DNA of 64,000 nucleotides from CAG-632 sp963626805 (GTDB taxonomy: Bacteria; Bacillota; Clostridia; Lachnospirales; Lachnospiraceae): assembly GCA_963626805.1 (NCBI GenBank), contig CAVFXS010000023.1:62001-126000 (forward strand), read 5' to 3'. The translations under genes and the position numbers were made by a program. Of the stretch, positions 33,250 through 42,603 are shown one piece after another; position 1 is the stretch's first letter; each line of letters starts with the position of its first letter. The notes below the pieces were generated by a model. The model made no database searches, had not been told where the DNA came from, and saw only the letters and a list, made by a program, of their open reading frames with translations.

Positions 33250-34233
33250 ATGAAAATCATGTTTTATGATACAAAGCCTTATGATAAGATCTGGTTTCAG
33301 CCGCTCGGTGAGGAGATGGGGTATAAGATCAAGTTCCAGGAAGTGAAGCTGAATGAGGATACAGCTATCCTTGCAAAAAACTATGATGCAGTCTGTATTT
33401 TTGTGAATGATGACGCAGGGAAGGAAACAATCAAGGCGCTGAAGGAGCTGGGAGTCAGGACCATCCTGCTTCGGTGTGCAGGCTTTAATAATGTGGATCT
33501 GAAGGCGGCGAAAGAGGCGGATATTAAGGTGCTGCGTGTGCCGAGTTATTCACCGGAGGCGGTAGCGGAATATGCTATGGGACTTCTGCTTACCGTGAAC
33601 CGAAACATTCACCGGGCATATGTGCGGACCAGAGATTTTAACTATAACATCAATGGACTGATGGGTATTGATCTGGTCGGGAAGACAGCCGGAGTGATCG
33701 GGACCGGTAAGATCGGGCAGATGATGATCGACATCCTGAAAGGCTTTAAAATGCACATTCTGGCCTATGATCCATATCCGGTGAAAGGACTGGATGTGGA
33801 ATATGTAGAGTTGGACCGTCTGTTCCGGGAGTCGGATGTAATTTCCCTTCATTGTCCGCTGACAAAGGATACCAAGCATATCATTAATAAAAAGAGCATT
33901 GAGAAGATGAAGGATGGTGTGCTGCTGGTCAATACTTCGAGAGGCGGACTGATCGATACGGGGGATCTGATCGAGGCATTGATGGCACGGAAGTTTGCCG
34001 GAGTAGGACTGGACGTATATGAGGAAGAGGACGAATATTTCTTTGAGGATAAATCAAACGATATTATCACAGATGAGGATCTGATCCGGCTGACCAGCTT
34101 CCGGAACGTTATCCTGACCTCGCATCAGGCGTTCTTTACCAGAGATGCGATGGAAGCCATTGCGAAGGTGACTATGGAGAATGCCCGTGCGGTAGAGGAG
34201 GGCACCGAGTTGAAAAATCAGGTGCTTCCGTAG
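33250..34233 (+). CDS. D-2-hydroxyacid dehydrogenase (D-lactate dehydrogenase type)
   Basis: A 327-residue NAD-dependent dehydrogenase. The Rossmann motif GVIGTGKIGQ lies near residues 147-156, followed by the acidic adenosine-binding YDPYP. The catalytic set is Arg in NTSRGGLIDT (about 235), Glu in YEEEDEYFFEDKS (about 264) and His in LTSHQAFFT (about 296). The FED-type segment is typical of fermentative D-lactate dehydrogenases (LdhA). It reduces pyruvate to D-lactate to regenerate NAD. Monocistronic, with a terminator downstream. The upstream 110 bases contain short inverted repeats (for example GACAGT/ACTGTC near 33207) but no clear Rex site. Confidence 0.9.
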   Translation: MKIMFYDTKPYDKIWFQPLGEEMGYKIKFQEVKLNEDTAILAKNYDAVCIFVNDDAGKETIKALKELGVRTILLRCAGFNNVDLKAAKEADIKVLRVPSYSPEAVAEYAMGLLLTVNRNIHRAYVRTRDFNYNINGLMGIDLVGKTAGVIGTGKIGQMMIDILKGFKMHILAYDPYPVKGLDVEYVELDRLFRESDVISLHCPLTKDTKHIINKKSIEKMKDGVLLVNTSRGGLIDTGDLIEALMARKFAGVGLDVYEEEDEYFFEDKSNDIITDEDLIRLTSFRNVILTSHQAFFTRDAMEAIAKVTMENARAVEEGTELKNQVLP

Positions 34234-34350
34234 AAGTCTGTTTATTGAAAAAAAGAGATATTGATAAATTAATTCGAAAAAAGGTCTTGCTTTTTTCAGG
34301 CAATGGGTATATTTTGATTATAACAAGCGTACGGAATGTGTATGGAACAA

Positions 34351-34382
34351 GGGTGTTCTCTTTATTGAGAGCACCCTTTTTG
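34351..34382 (+). terminator. Intrinsic terminator after the dehydrogenase gene
   Basis: GGGTGTTCTC (34351-34360) pairs with GAGAGCACCC (34367-34376) over ten base pairs with one G-U, and TTTTTG follows. The remaining 120 bases before glnN show no clear promoter. Confidence 0.9.
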
Positions 34383-34506
34383 TGTATGATGAGCAAAATG
34401 CAGACGTTATATCTGAACGGAGTTGGATTTGGCGAAGGTACATCGAATAGTTATTTCCCATCACGGAATGGCGCGGGTATGAAGTAATAGAAAGGAAGTA
34501 GAAATT

Positions 34507-36609
34507 ATGCAAAAAGTATCAGAAATTTTTGGCTCTTATGTATTTGATGATGCGACCATGAAGGAGCGTCTTCCAAAGTCTACATACCGCGAGTTGAGAA
34601 AGACCATTGATTTTGGAGAACCATTGAACAGTGATGTAGCAGATGATGTTGCATTGGCTATGAAGGATTGGGCAATCGAATTAGGAGCAACCCATTATAC
34701 ACATGTATTTTTCCCATTGACAGAGACCAGTGCTGAGAAGCACGATTCATTTATTACCCCGGTAGGCGGCGGTAGAGTTATGATGGAGTTTACCGGTAAG
34801 GAGCTGATCAAGGCTGAACCGGATGCATCCTCATTCCCATCCGGCGGTATTCGTGCTACCTGTGCAGCCAGAGGTTATACAGCATGGGATTGTACATCAC
34901 CGGCATATGTGAAGACCAGCTTAGATGGCTGCTCTGTATTATGTATTCCGACAGCATTCACCTCATACACAGGTGATTCCCTTGACTTTAAGACTCCATT
35001 GCTTCGTTCTATGGATGCATTAAGCAGAGAAGCAAAGCGAGTATTGAAATACTTTGGTAAGGAGCCGGCAAAGGTTACCGCCAATGTAGGACCTGAGCAG
35101 GAGTATTTCCTGGTAGATAAGGCCAAGTACATGCAGCGTGAAGACCTGAAGCTGACCGGACGTACCTTATTCGGTGCACCGGCACCAAAGGGACAGGAGC
35201 TGGATGATCAGTACTTCGGTAACATTAAGGAAAAGGTTTCTACATTCATGAATGATCTGAATGCAGAGCTTTGGAAATACGGTATCACAGCCAAGACACA
35301 GCATAACGAGGTTGCACCGGCACAGCATGAGATCGCACCAATCTTCGGTACAACAAACGTAGCAAGTGATAACAACTACCTGTTAATGGAGACATTACAG
35401 AAGGTAGCACTTCGGGATGATCTGGCATGTCTGTTATATGAGAAGCCGTTCGCAGGTGTCAATGGTTCAGGTAAGCATAACAACTGGTCCTTCAGCACCA
35501 GTGATGGAGAGAACCTGATGGATCCTGGTAAGAATCCGGAAGAGAATTTGCAGTTCCAGTTGTTCCTGGCAGCTGTATTAGCCGCAGTTGATAACAATGC
35601 AGAGATTTTGAGACTGTCAGCATCTTCTGCAGGTAATGACCACAGATTAGGTGCAAACGAGGCACCTCCGGCAATCATTTCCGCATTCTTGGGCGAACAG
35701 CTGGAGGGCGTTGTAGAGCAGATTATTGCAACCGGTTCTGCAGAACACAGTAAGCCTGCAAAGGTATATGAGTCCGGTGTTTCTACACTGCCAAGCTTTA
35801 CGATGGATGCAACAGACCGTAACAGAACTTCGCCATTCGCATTTACCGGTAACCGGTTTGAGTTCCGTATGGTAGGTTCTACACAGCCGATTTCACAGCC
35901 GACTATGATGTTAAATACAATTGTTGCAAATGAGTTATCCCTGATCGCAGATCAGCTGGATGCTGCAGAGGATAAGGATGCATGCATTAAGACATTGATC
36001 CGTGACCTGCTGACCAAGCACCAGAGAATTATCTTCAACGGTAACGGATATTCCGATGAGTGGGTAGCCGAGGCTGAGAAGCGTGGTCTGCCGAATATCA
36101 AGTGTCTGGTAGATGCAGTGCCATATCTGATAACCGATAAGACCATCGAAGTATTCAAGCGTATGGGTGTTATGAGCAAGACCGAGTTAGAGGCAAGAGC
36201 AGAGGTTATGCTTGAGAATTACGCAAAGAAGATCAATATCGAAGCACGGACCATGATCGAGATGTCTAACAAGCAGATTATTCCGGCTGTTATGGATTAT
36301 GAAGGTAAGCTTGCGATTGAAGCAAAGAACATTCAGCTGATCGGCATTGAGCCTGCAGCACAGAAGGAGCTGATCGGTCAGATCGATGCGAAGCTTCTGG
36401 AATTAAAGGCAGCAACTGCGAAATTTACAGAGATTGTAGATAAGGCAGCAGATTATGAGGATGATATCAGTGCATGGGCTAAGTATTATCATGATGAAGT
36501 ATTCCTTTCTATGGGTACTGTCAGAGAGCCTGCAGATGCACTGGAGCTTCTGGTAGCGAAGGAAGCATGGCCATTCCCAACCTACGGCGATCTGTTATTT
36601 GAGCAGTAG
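34507..36609 (+). CDS. glnN: Type III glutamine synthetase
   Basis: A 700-residue enzyme that forms glutamine from glutamate, ammonia and ATP. The length and signatures are those of GSIII (GlnN), not the 450-residue GlnA: the N-terminal FGSYVFDDATMKERLPK, the GPEQEYFLVD catalytic segment (about 198-207), the NEVAPAQHEIAPIF loop (about 264-277), KHNNWS (about 325) and NRFEFRMVGS (about 452). It is a homododecameric cytosolic enzyme in other clostridia. Codon use is strongly biased (few rare codons), pointing to high expression. A GAAAGGAAG precedes the start and a terminator follows. Confidence 0.97.
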   Translation: MQKVSEIFGSYVFDDATMKERLPKSTYRELRKTIDFGEPLNSDVADDVALAMKDWAIELGATHYTHVFFPLTETSAEKHDSFITPVGGGRVMMEFTGKELIKAEPDASSFPSGGIRATCAARGYTAWDCTSPAYVKTSLDGCSVLCIPTAFTSYTGDSLDFKTPLLRSMDALSREAKRVLKYFGKEPAKVTANVGPEQEYFLVDKAKYMQREDLKLTGRTLFGAPAPKGQELDDQYFGNIKEKVSTFMNDLNAELWKYGITAKTQHNEVAPAQHEIAPIFGTTNVASDNNYLLMETLQKVALRDDLACLLYEKPFAGVNGSGKHNNWSFSTSDGENLMDPGKNPEENLQFQLFLAAVLAAVDNNAEILRLSASSAGNDHRLGANEAPPAIISAFLGEQLEGVVEQIIATGSAEHSKPAKVYESGVSTLPSFTMDATDRNRTSPFAFTGNRFEFRMVGSTQPISQPTMMLNTIVANELSLIADQLDAAEDKDACIKTLIRDLLTKHQRIIFNGNGYSDEWVAEAEKRGLPNIKCLVDAVPYLITDKTIEVFKRMGVMSKTELEARAEVMLENYAKKINIEARTMIEMSNKQIIPAVMDYEGKLAIEAKNIQLIGIEPAAQKELIGQIDAKLLELKAATAKFTEIVDKAADYEDDISAWAKYYHDEVFLSMGTVREPADALELLVAKEAWPFPTYGDLLFEQ

Positions 36610-36672
36610 GAGTCAGAATCGTATAAGCAGAAGCGGACATTCCGATGTCTGCTTCCCGTATAAAGGAAGGAA

Positions 36673-36706
36673 AATCAGGTATGGTAACTCATACCTGATT
36701 TTTTTG
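36673..36706 (+). terminator. Intrinsic terminator after glnN
   Basis: AATCAGGTATG and CATACCTGATT form a perfect 11-base stem with loop GTAACT, followed by TTTTT. A second ten-base hairpin without T-run (AAGCGGACAT/ATGTCTGCTT, 36631-36654) lies just upstream and may protect the 3' end. Confidence 0.93.
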
Positions 36707-36796
36707 TGAAATATGTAAAGTTAGGACTGTATAGATTGTGAAAAGTGCGGTATACTAAGAGTAAAATTATGCAGGAAAAGGAATGGATAGAATTTC

Positions 36797-37828
36797 GTGA
36801 ATGAGGAAAGAGGGAGCAGTAGTTCCACAGCATTAACGAAAGTGAATATAGATGCCGCACGCAGAAAGCGGATTCAGAGCTATAAGATGTGGATCGTAAG
36901 GCTGTTTTTAATGGCAACAATTCTTCCGTCGATAGCCTGTATCGTTATGCTGGTACAGGTAGGCAGACTGGAGAAACGGGTTATGGCAGTCGCAGATATG
37001 CAACCGGGTGCACAGACCGCGATCCTGTCCAGTAAGGAAGCACTGATGTCCAATCCCAATGTAGACGTGGACAGCCTGACCGGAGATACACAGGAAGCCG
37101 AGGCGGATACGACAGAGATCCAGAAGCCGGATGGTGAGTCGGGGGATTCGGCGGATGGTGACGGAACAGACACCCAGACGGAGAAACGGATATACCTGAC
37201 CTTTGATGATGGGCCGAGTATATATACCGGGCAGATTCTGGATATATTGGCGGCAAATGATGTGAAAGCTACGTTCTTTGTGCTTGCGAGAGAGGATGAG
37301 TCCTACTGGCCGTATTATTCCAGAATTGTGGAAGAGGGACATACCTTGGGAATGCATTCGTATACCCACGATTATAATCAGGTATATGCATCGCTGGAAG
37401 CATTTGAAGCGGATGTAGACAGTCTGTCTCAGTTTTTATATGACAGGACTGGGGAAGAGGTGAAGATCTATCGGTTTCCGGGAGGCAGCAGTAATACAGT
37501 TGCGAAGGTTCCGATGCAGGAATGTATTGCATATCTGAATGAGCGGGGTATTCGGTATTATGACTGGAATGCATTAAATGGTGATGCGGTATCGGCAGAA
37601 CTGACACCGGATAAACTGATTGAGAATATTATGACCAGTGTCAGACAGAATAATACATCCATTGTTCTGATGCATGATATGCAGTCAAGACATACGACGG
37701 TCGAGAGCCTGCAGCAGTTGATCGATACGTTGAAGGAAGAAGGGTATGAGCTGTTACCGATTGATGAGAATACACCATTGATTCAGCATGTTCCGTATGA
37801 CACAGGATTTGGAGAGGCGGCAGATTAG
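36797..37828 (+). CDS. Membrane-anchored polysaccharide deacetylase
   Basis: A 343-residue surface enzyme. A signal anchor (about residues 32-56) precedes a disordered acidic linker and a NodB domain (about 130-320). The motifs are YLTFDDGPS (motif 1, catalytic Asp and metal Asp), HSYTHDY (metal-binding His pair), RFPGGSS, DWNALNGD and LMHDMQSR (catalytic His). It probably removes N-acetyl groups from peptidoglycan, giving lysozyme resistance. The start is taken as GTG 36797; the ribosome binding site is poor (AAAGG 16 bases upstream). FolC starts five bases after the stop, so the two may share a transcript. Confidence 0.9.
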   Translation: MNEERGSSSSTALTKVNIDAARRKRIQSYKMWIVRLFLMATILPSIACIVMLVQVGRLEKRVMAVADMQPGAQTAILSSKEALMSNPNVDVDSLTGDTQEAEADTTEIQKPDGESGDSADGDGTDTQTEKRIYLTFDDGPSIYTGQILDILAANDVKATFFVLAREDESYWPYYSRIVEEGHTLGMHSYTHDYNQVYASLEAFEADVDSLSQFLYDRTGEEVKIYRFPGGSSNTVAKVPMQECIAYLNERGIRYYDWNALNGDAVSAELTPDKLIENIMTSVRQNNTSIVLMHDMQSRHTTVESLQQLIDTLKEEGYELLPIDENTPLIQHVPYDTGFGEAAD

Positions 37829-37833
37829 AAGAC

Positions 37834-39144
37834 ATGAATTATCAGGAAGCAATGACCTATATAGAAGAGAAGAACCGGTTAGGCAGTGAACTGGGACTGA
37901 CACAGATCAGAAAGCTATTGCAGCGGATGGGCAATCCCCAGAACCGCTGCAAAGTTGTGCATATCGCAGGAACGAATGGAAAGGGATCCATTCTTTCCTT
38001 TATGGATGCGGCATTACAGGATGCCGGTTACCGGGTCGGACGCTACAGTTCGCCAACAATCTTTACATATTTGGAACGATTTCAAATCAATGATACCTAT
38101 ATGTCGGAGGAACGATTTGCCGATCTGCTCAGCCAGGTGGCTTCCCATGTCTCTGCAATGGAGGCGGATGGAGAAGGGACCGTAACCGCATTCGAGCTGG
38201 AAACGGCAATCGCATTTCAGTACTTCTATGAGGAACAGGTCGATGTTGTGCTGTTGGAGACCGGCATGGGCGGCAGACTGGATGCTACGAATATGGTAGA
38301 GCGACCGCTTTGTACGATCATTGCATCCATCAGTCTGGATCATACAGCGATTCTCGGAAGTACCATTCCGGAGATTGCCGCAGAGAAAGCCGGGATTCTG
38401 CGGGATCAGGTTCCGTGTGTGACCTATCCGGTGAATGAGGAAGCAATGCCGGTGTTATTGGATGCATGTGAGAAGCATAATATTCAGCCGATTGTGCCGG
38501 ATTTGAGCGAATTGACTATACAAAAAGAAGATTTGTTATATGAAATATTTGCTTATAAAAACGTGATTTATAAATCGAGCCTTTTGGGAAAGCATCAGAT
38601 CTATAATGCGATTACAGCAATCGAGGCCTTGAATACAATAAGTTCTGCACTGATTGATGCAGAATCAGAATATAAAAAGAATGGTTTGAAAAATGTGAAC
38701 ATACAAAATGGCCTGCAACATACCAGATGGAAGGGCAGATTTGAGATTTTGGAGGAGCATCCGTATGTGATTCGGGATGGTGCACATAATCTGGATGCTG
38801 CCAATCGGTTGTATGAGCAGCTGAGAAAGCATTTTACAAAGAAACGGATTCTTTATATAATAGGTGTATTAAGGGATAAGGCACATTATGAGATGTTTCG
38901 GAAGCTGGTTCCGCTGGCAGATAAGGTCTATGTATTGACGGTGCCGGATAATGCGAGAGCGCTTCCGGCAGAGGAGCTGGCAGAGGAAGTGCGTCAGTTT
39001 TGTCAGGAGGTAGTGATCACGGAGTCACCGGAACAGGCATATACACTGGCGAAGCAGGAAGCGGAGCCGGAGGATGTGATCGTGGCATTTGGTTCCTTAT
39101 ATTATATAGGAAGAATCGGAGACAGAAATGGAACGGATCGATAG
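37834..39144 (+). CDS. folC: Folylpolyglutamate synthase / dihydrofolate synthase
   Basis: A 436-residue Mur-ligase-type enzyme that adds glutamate to dihydropteroate and folates. The ATP-binding P-loop is HIAGTNGKGS (about residues 42-51). Further signatures are YSSPTIFTYLERFQIN, LLETGMGGRLDATN (about 131-144), SLDHTAILGSTIPEIAAEKAGI (read in two parts) and DGAHNLDAA (about 310). No good Shine-Dalgarno is visible in the five-base gap after the deacetylase gene, so translation may be coupled. Its end overlaps the HD-domain gene by 17 bases, and the folate genes folP and folBK follow. Confidence 0.95.
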   Translation: MNYQEAMTYIEEKNRLGSELGLTQIRKLLQRMGNPQNRCKVVHIAGTNGKGSILSFMDAALQDAGYRVGRYSSPTIFTYLERFQINDTYMSEERFADLLSQVASHVSAMEADGEGTVTAFELETAIAFQYFYEEQVDVVLLETGMGGRLDATNMVERPLCTIIASISLDHTAILGSTIPEIAAEKAGILRDQVPCVTYPVNEEAMPVLLDACEKHNIQPIVPDLSELTIQKEDLLYEIFAYKNVIYKSSLLGKHQIYNAITAIEALNTISSALIDAESEYKKNGLKNVNIQNGLQHTRWKGRFEILEEHPYVIRDGAHNLDAANRLYEQLRKHFTKKRILYIIGVLRDKAHYEMFRKLVPLADKVYVLTVPDNARALPAEELAEEVRQFCQEVVITESPEQAYTLAKQEAEPEDVIVAFGSLYYIGRIGDRNGTDR

Positions 39145-39643
39145 AATCCTGCAGCATAAGCGTTTTCAGGAATGCAGACAGCAGATTATGCAGGCAGAAG
39201 TACATAGAATCTATTGTAAGCATGGACTGGAGCATTCGATGGATGTGGCGAGAATCGTCTACATTCTGAGTCTGGAGGCCGGTGAGACCGGTCAGACGTT
39301 GAAGAAAGAGATCATCTATGCTATGGCACTGCTTCATGATCTGGGACGGAGTGTGGAATATCAGAACGGACAGTCACACCATGAAGCCGGTGTGGAGATT
39401 GCGGGAGAGATTCTCCGGGATTGTGGATTTAATGAGACGGAGATTGCATGGATCACAGGAGCGATAGCGGCACATAAGCATGCGGAGGCAGAGACCGTCC
39501 CGGAGGAGCAGGCGGGTATTGGCGACCGGTATCGCAGAATCTTATATCAGGCAGATAAGCTATCCAGAAACTGTTTTGACTGTCCGGCAGCAGACACCTG
39601 CTACTGGCCGATGGAGAAACGGAATCACGGAATTATATATTAA
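39128..39643 (+). CDS. HD-domain phosphohydrolase in the folate cluster
   Basis: A 171-residue metal-dependent phosphohydrolase with the HD signature: His in KHGLEHSMDVARI (about residue 37), His-Asp in MALLHDLGRS (about 75) and HHEAGVEIA. It overlaps folC and precedes folP by 44 bases. The C-terminus carries a cysteine pair (FDCPAADTCYWP). Its substrate is unknown; HD proteins at this position are common in clostridial folate clusters and may act on a pterin or dihydroneopterin phosphate, which is an inference from context. Confidence 0.85.
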   Translation: MERIDRILQHKRFQECRQQIMQAEVHRIYCKHGLEHSMDVARIVYILSLEAGETGQTLKKEIIYAMALLHDLGRSVEYQNGQSHHEAGVEIAGEILRDCGFNETEIAWITGAIAAHKHAEAETVPEEQAGIGDRYRRILYQADKLSRNCFDCPAADTCYWPMEKRNHGIIY

Positions 39644-39687
39644 TGTAAGAACATAACAGATTATGAGAATGGGACAAAGGAGATATT

Positions 39688-40497
39688 ATGAGAATCGGAA
39701 AATGGCAGTTTGATACAGAGAATCAGGTATATATGATGGGAATCCTGAATGTAACACCGGATTCCTTTTCGGATGGCGGACGCTATGATCATATGGATCA
39801 GGCGTTGTTTCATGCGGAGGAGCTGGTGAAGCAGGGGACGGATATTCTGGATATCGGTGGTGAGTCTACCAGACCGAACCATATTAAGATCACAAGTGAA
39901 GAGGAGATCGAACGGGTATGTCCGATTATTGAGGCGATCAAGAGCCGGATGGATATTCCGGTCTCTCTGGATACTTATAAGTCCGATGTGGCAAAGGCAG
40001 GGATTGCTGTCGGTGCGGATATGATCAATGATATCTGGGGACTGAAATGGGATGGCACCATGGCAGCAGTCATTGCAGAGGGTGGTGTTGCATCCTGTCT
40101 GATGCATAATCGGAAGGAAGCTGTTTATGATAATTATTTAAAAGATGTTGTAACAGACCTGCAGGGGAGTCTGGATATGGCAAAAGCGGCCGGTATGGAT
40201 ATGGAGCAGGTATGTATTGATCCGGGCATCGGATTTGCCAAGAGTCTGGAGCAGAATCTGAGCCTGATGAATCATCTGGAGGATTTGCAGAGCCTGAAGT
40301 ATCCGATATTGCTGGGAACCTCCAGAAAGTCCATGATCGGACTGACATTGGATCTGCCGGTAGATCAGCGCGAGGAAGGGACAATGGCAACGACGGTGCT
40401 TGGTATTATGAAAGGATGCTCGATCATCCGGGTACATGATGTGAAGAAGAATCTGCGGGCAGCGAAGATGACACTGGCCATGCTGCGGGCAGAATAA
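39688..40497 (+). CDS. folP: Dihydropteroate synthase
   Basis: A 269-residue TIM-barrel enzyme that condenses 6-hydroxymethyl-dihydropterin diphosphate with p-aminobenzoate. All signatures are present: MGILNVTPDSFSDGG (about residues 16-30), DIGGESTRP (about 55-63), NDIWG, DPGIGFAK (about 173-180) and GTSRKSMIG (about 211). It is the target of sulfonamides. AAAGGAG precedes the start. The FolBK gene follows after 13 bases. Confidence 0.97.
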   Translation: MRIGKWQFDTENQVYMMGILNVTPDSFSDGGRYDHMDQALFHAEELVKQGTDILDIGGESTRPNHIKITSEEEIERVCPIIEAIKSRMDIPVSLDTYKSDVAKAGIAVGADMINDIWGLKWDGTMAAVIAEGGVASCLMHNRKEAVYDNYLKDVVTDLQGSLDMAKAAGMDMEQVCIDPGIGFAKSLEQNLSLMNHLEDLQSLKYPILLGTSRKSMIGLTLDLPVDQREEGTMATTVLGIMKGCSIIRVHDVKKNLRAAKMTLAMLRAE

Positions 40498-40510
40498 GGA
40501 AGGAATTACT

Positions 40511-41329
40511 ATGGATGAAATACGAATCAGAAATCTGGAAGTATTCTGCCACCATGGAGTATACGAGGAAGAAAATACATTAGGACAGAAGTTTCTGGTA
40601 TCGGCTACCCTGTTTACAGATACCAGAGCTGCGGGACAGACAGATTCTCTGGAGAAATCGATTAATTACGGGGAGGTCTGCCATGACATCAAGAAGATCA
40701 TGGAGGAGCGGAATTATAAGCTGATCGAGGCAGTTGCCGAGACACTTGCAGACCGGTTATTAAAGAAATATCCGACTCTGCAGAAGATCGGGCTGGAGAT
40801 CAAAAAGCCATGGGCACCGATCATGCTTCCAATCGATACGGTATCGGTAGCAATTGAACGGAGCTGGCATACAGTGTATTTCAGCATTGGTTCCAACATG
40901 GGCGACCGGAAAGAGCATCTGGATTACGCAGTGGAGATGTTAAAGACGAATCCGGATTATAAGGATGTGCGGGTATCCTCTTATCTGGAGACAGAGCCGT
41001 ATGGTTATACAGAACAGGCTCTCTTTCTGAATGCCTGTATTGCCTGTCGGACACTGATGACACCGGAAGAGGTGCTTGATTTTGCACATGAGATCGAGCA
41101 GGGGCGGAACCGGATCAGAGAGATTCACTGGGGACCGAGAACTCTGGATGTAGATATTTTATTATATGACCGGGAGATCATTGACAGTCCGACCCTGTGC
41201 ATTCCGCATCCGGAAATGCCGCTGCGGACATTTGTGCTGGAGCCGCTTGCGGAGCTGGCACCATATCTCAGACATCCGATTACCGGAAAGACAGTTATGC
41301 AGATGTTACAGGCTTTTCAGATGGACTAG
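40511..41329 (+). CDS. folK: Fused dihydroneopterin aldolase / 6-hydroxymethyl-dihydropterin pyrophosphokinase
   Basis: A 272-residue bifunctional enzyme. Residues 1-118 are a FolB aldolase (IRNLEVFCHHGVYEEENTLG with the catalytic Glu, and INYGEV), and residues 120-272 a FolK kinase (YFSIGSNMGDRKEHL, then GPRTLDVDILLYD and IPHPEMPLRTFVLEPL). It supplies the substrate of FolP, encoded just upstream. GTP cyclohydrolase (FolE), which usually sits in this cluster, is not in the window. Two-domain FolB-FolK chains are widespread in Firmicutes. Confidence 0.95.
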   Translation: MDEIRIRNLEVFCHHGVYEEENTLGQKFLVSATLFTDTRAAGQTDSLEKSINYGEVCHDIKKIMEERNYKLIEAVAETLADRLLKKYPTLQKIGLEIKKPWAPIMLPIDTVSVAIERSWHTVYFSIGSNMGDRKEHLDYAVEMLKTNPDYKDVRVSSYLETEPYGYTEQALFLNACIACRTLMTPEEVLDFAHEIEQGRNRIREIHWGPRTLDVDILLYDREIIDSPTLCIPHPEMPLRTFVLEPLAELAPYLRHPITGKTVMQMLQAFQMD

Positions 41330-41408
41330 ATCGAAATCCGAGAGCAGCCGATCCGTGCAGTCGGAAGATCGATTACAGAAGAATAAGCGATAGAAAAGAG
41401 GCAGGAAC

Positions 41409-42557
41409 GTGGATTTAAATCAGATACGACAGGAAATAGATATTGTAGACAAGCAGATGGTAGAGCTGTTTCAGAAGCGGATGCTTCTGGCCGGTGAGGT
41501 GGCAGAGAATAAGCGTGGAACCGGCAAAGCAATCTATGACAGACAGCGGGAGCTGGAGAAGCTTAAGAAGTTAGGGGATCTGGCGGACAGTGAGTTTAAC
41601 CGTCATAGCATAGAGGAGCTGTTCCTGCAGATCATGTCGATCAGCAGACGGTATCAATATAAGATATTGGGGGACCGGGATCGGTACATTGAATCCAAGT
41701 ATACAGCAGTTGACAGTCTGGATATGAAGCCGGGCAGTCAGGTGGTTTATCAGGGGGTTCCGGGTGCTTTCAGTGAGCAGGCAATGCTTCGGTTCTTTGG
41801 GGATCAGGTTGAGAATTTTCATGTAGAGCGGTTCGAGGATGTCATTCAGGCACTCGAAGAGAATCGGGCAGAGTACGGAGTATTACCGATCGAGAATTCT
41901 TCTGCCGGCTTTGTTTCCGGGATTTATCATTTATTACAGGAGCATGAGGTGGCAATCGTAGGCAGCATTGATCTGGAAGTGTCACAGGCATTGCTGGCAG
42001 TGCCGGGAGCTACGATCTCAGATATTCAGACTGTATATTCGCATCCGCAGGGATTGCTACAGACGAAGCCATATCTGGATGCACACGGCTGGAAGCAGGT
42101 GCCACTTGCTAATACGGCAGTCAGCGCATCCAAGGTAAAGCAGGATGGAGATAAGATGCAGGCAGCGGTCGCCAGCATCCGTGCTGCACAGATTTATGGG
42201 CTGGAGGTTCTGGATCCGGAGATCAATACACAGAAAAATAATACGACGCGGTTCGTAGTTGTGTCCAGGCGGTGCATTTATACAAAGAGGGCGAACCGGA
42301 TCAGTATCAGCTTTTCCCTGCCGCATGAGAGCGGAAGCCTTTATAATGCACTGGGGCATTTTATATTCAATGATCTGAACATGACAAGCATTGAATCGGA
42401 ACCATTGCCGGGCAGACAGTGGGAATATCGGTTTTTCATTACATTTGAGGGTAATCTGTCAAATGCAGCGGTTCGGAATGCAATCACCGGAGTTCGGAGT
42501 GAATCCGGAGATTTCAAAATATTGGGAAATTATTATACGAAAGAATCGGAAGCGTAA
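41409..42557 (+). CDS. pheA: Bifunctional chorismate mutase / prephenate dehydratase
   Basis: A 382-residue enzyme of phenylalanine synthesis. An AroQ chorismate mutase domain (about 1-90, LNQIRQEIDIVDKQMVELFQKR) is joined to the dehydratase (about 108-285, VVYQGVPGAFSEQAML and the catalytic Thr in NTTRFVVV) and an ACT domain (about 295-375) for feedback inhibition. The ACT motif ESRP is changed to ESEP (NMTSIESEPLPG), which may alter Phe control. GTG start with GGCAGGA upstream. It is 79 bases after folBK; a shared chorismate precursor links the two pathways, but a separate promoter is possible. Confidence 0.93.
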   Translation: MDLNQIRQEIDIVDKQMVELFQKRMLLAGEVAENKRGTGKAIYDRQRELEKLKKLGDLADSEFNRHSIEELFLQIMSISRRYQYKILGDRDRYIESKYTAVDSLDMKPGSQVVYQGVPGAFSEQAMLRFFGDQVENFHVERFEDVIQALEENRAEYGVLPIENSSAGFVSGIYHLLQEHEVAIVGSIDLEVSQALLAVPGATISDIQTVYSHPQGLLQTKPYLDAHGWKQVPLANTAVSASKVKQDGDKMQAAVASIRAAQIYGLEVLDPEINTQKNNTTRFVVVSRRCIYTKRANRISISFSLPHESGSLYNALGHFIFNDLNMTSIESEPLPGRQWEYRFFITFEGNLSNAAVRNAITGVRSESGDFKILGNYYTKESEA

Positions 42558-42603
42558 CACGCGGATGAAAATCAAGGGATAGAACAGAAACGGAGGAGTA
42601 GGT

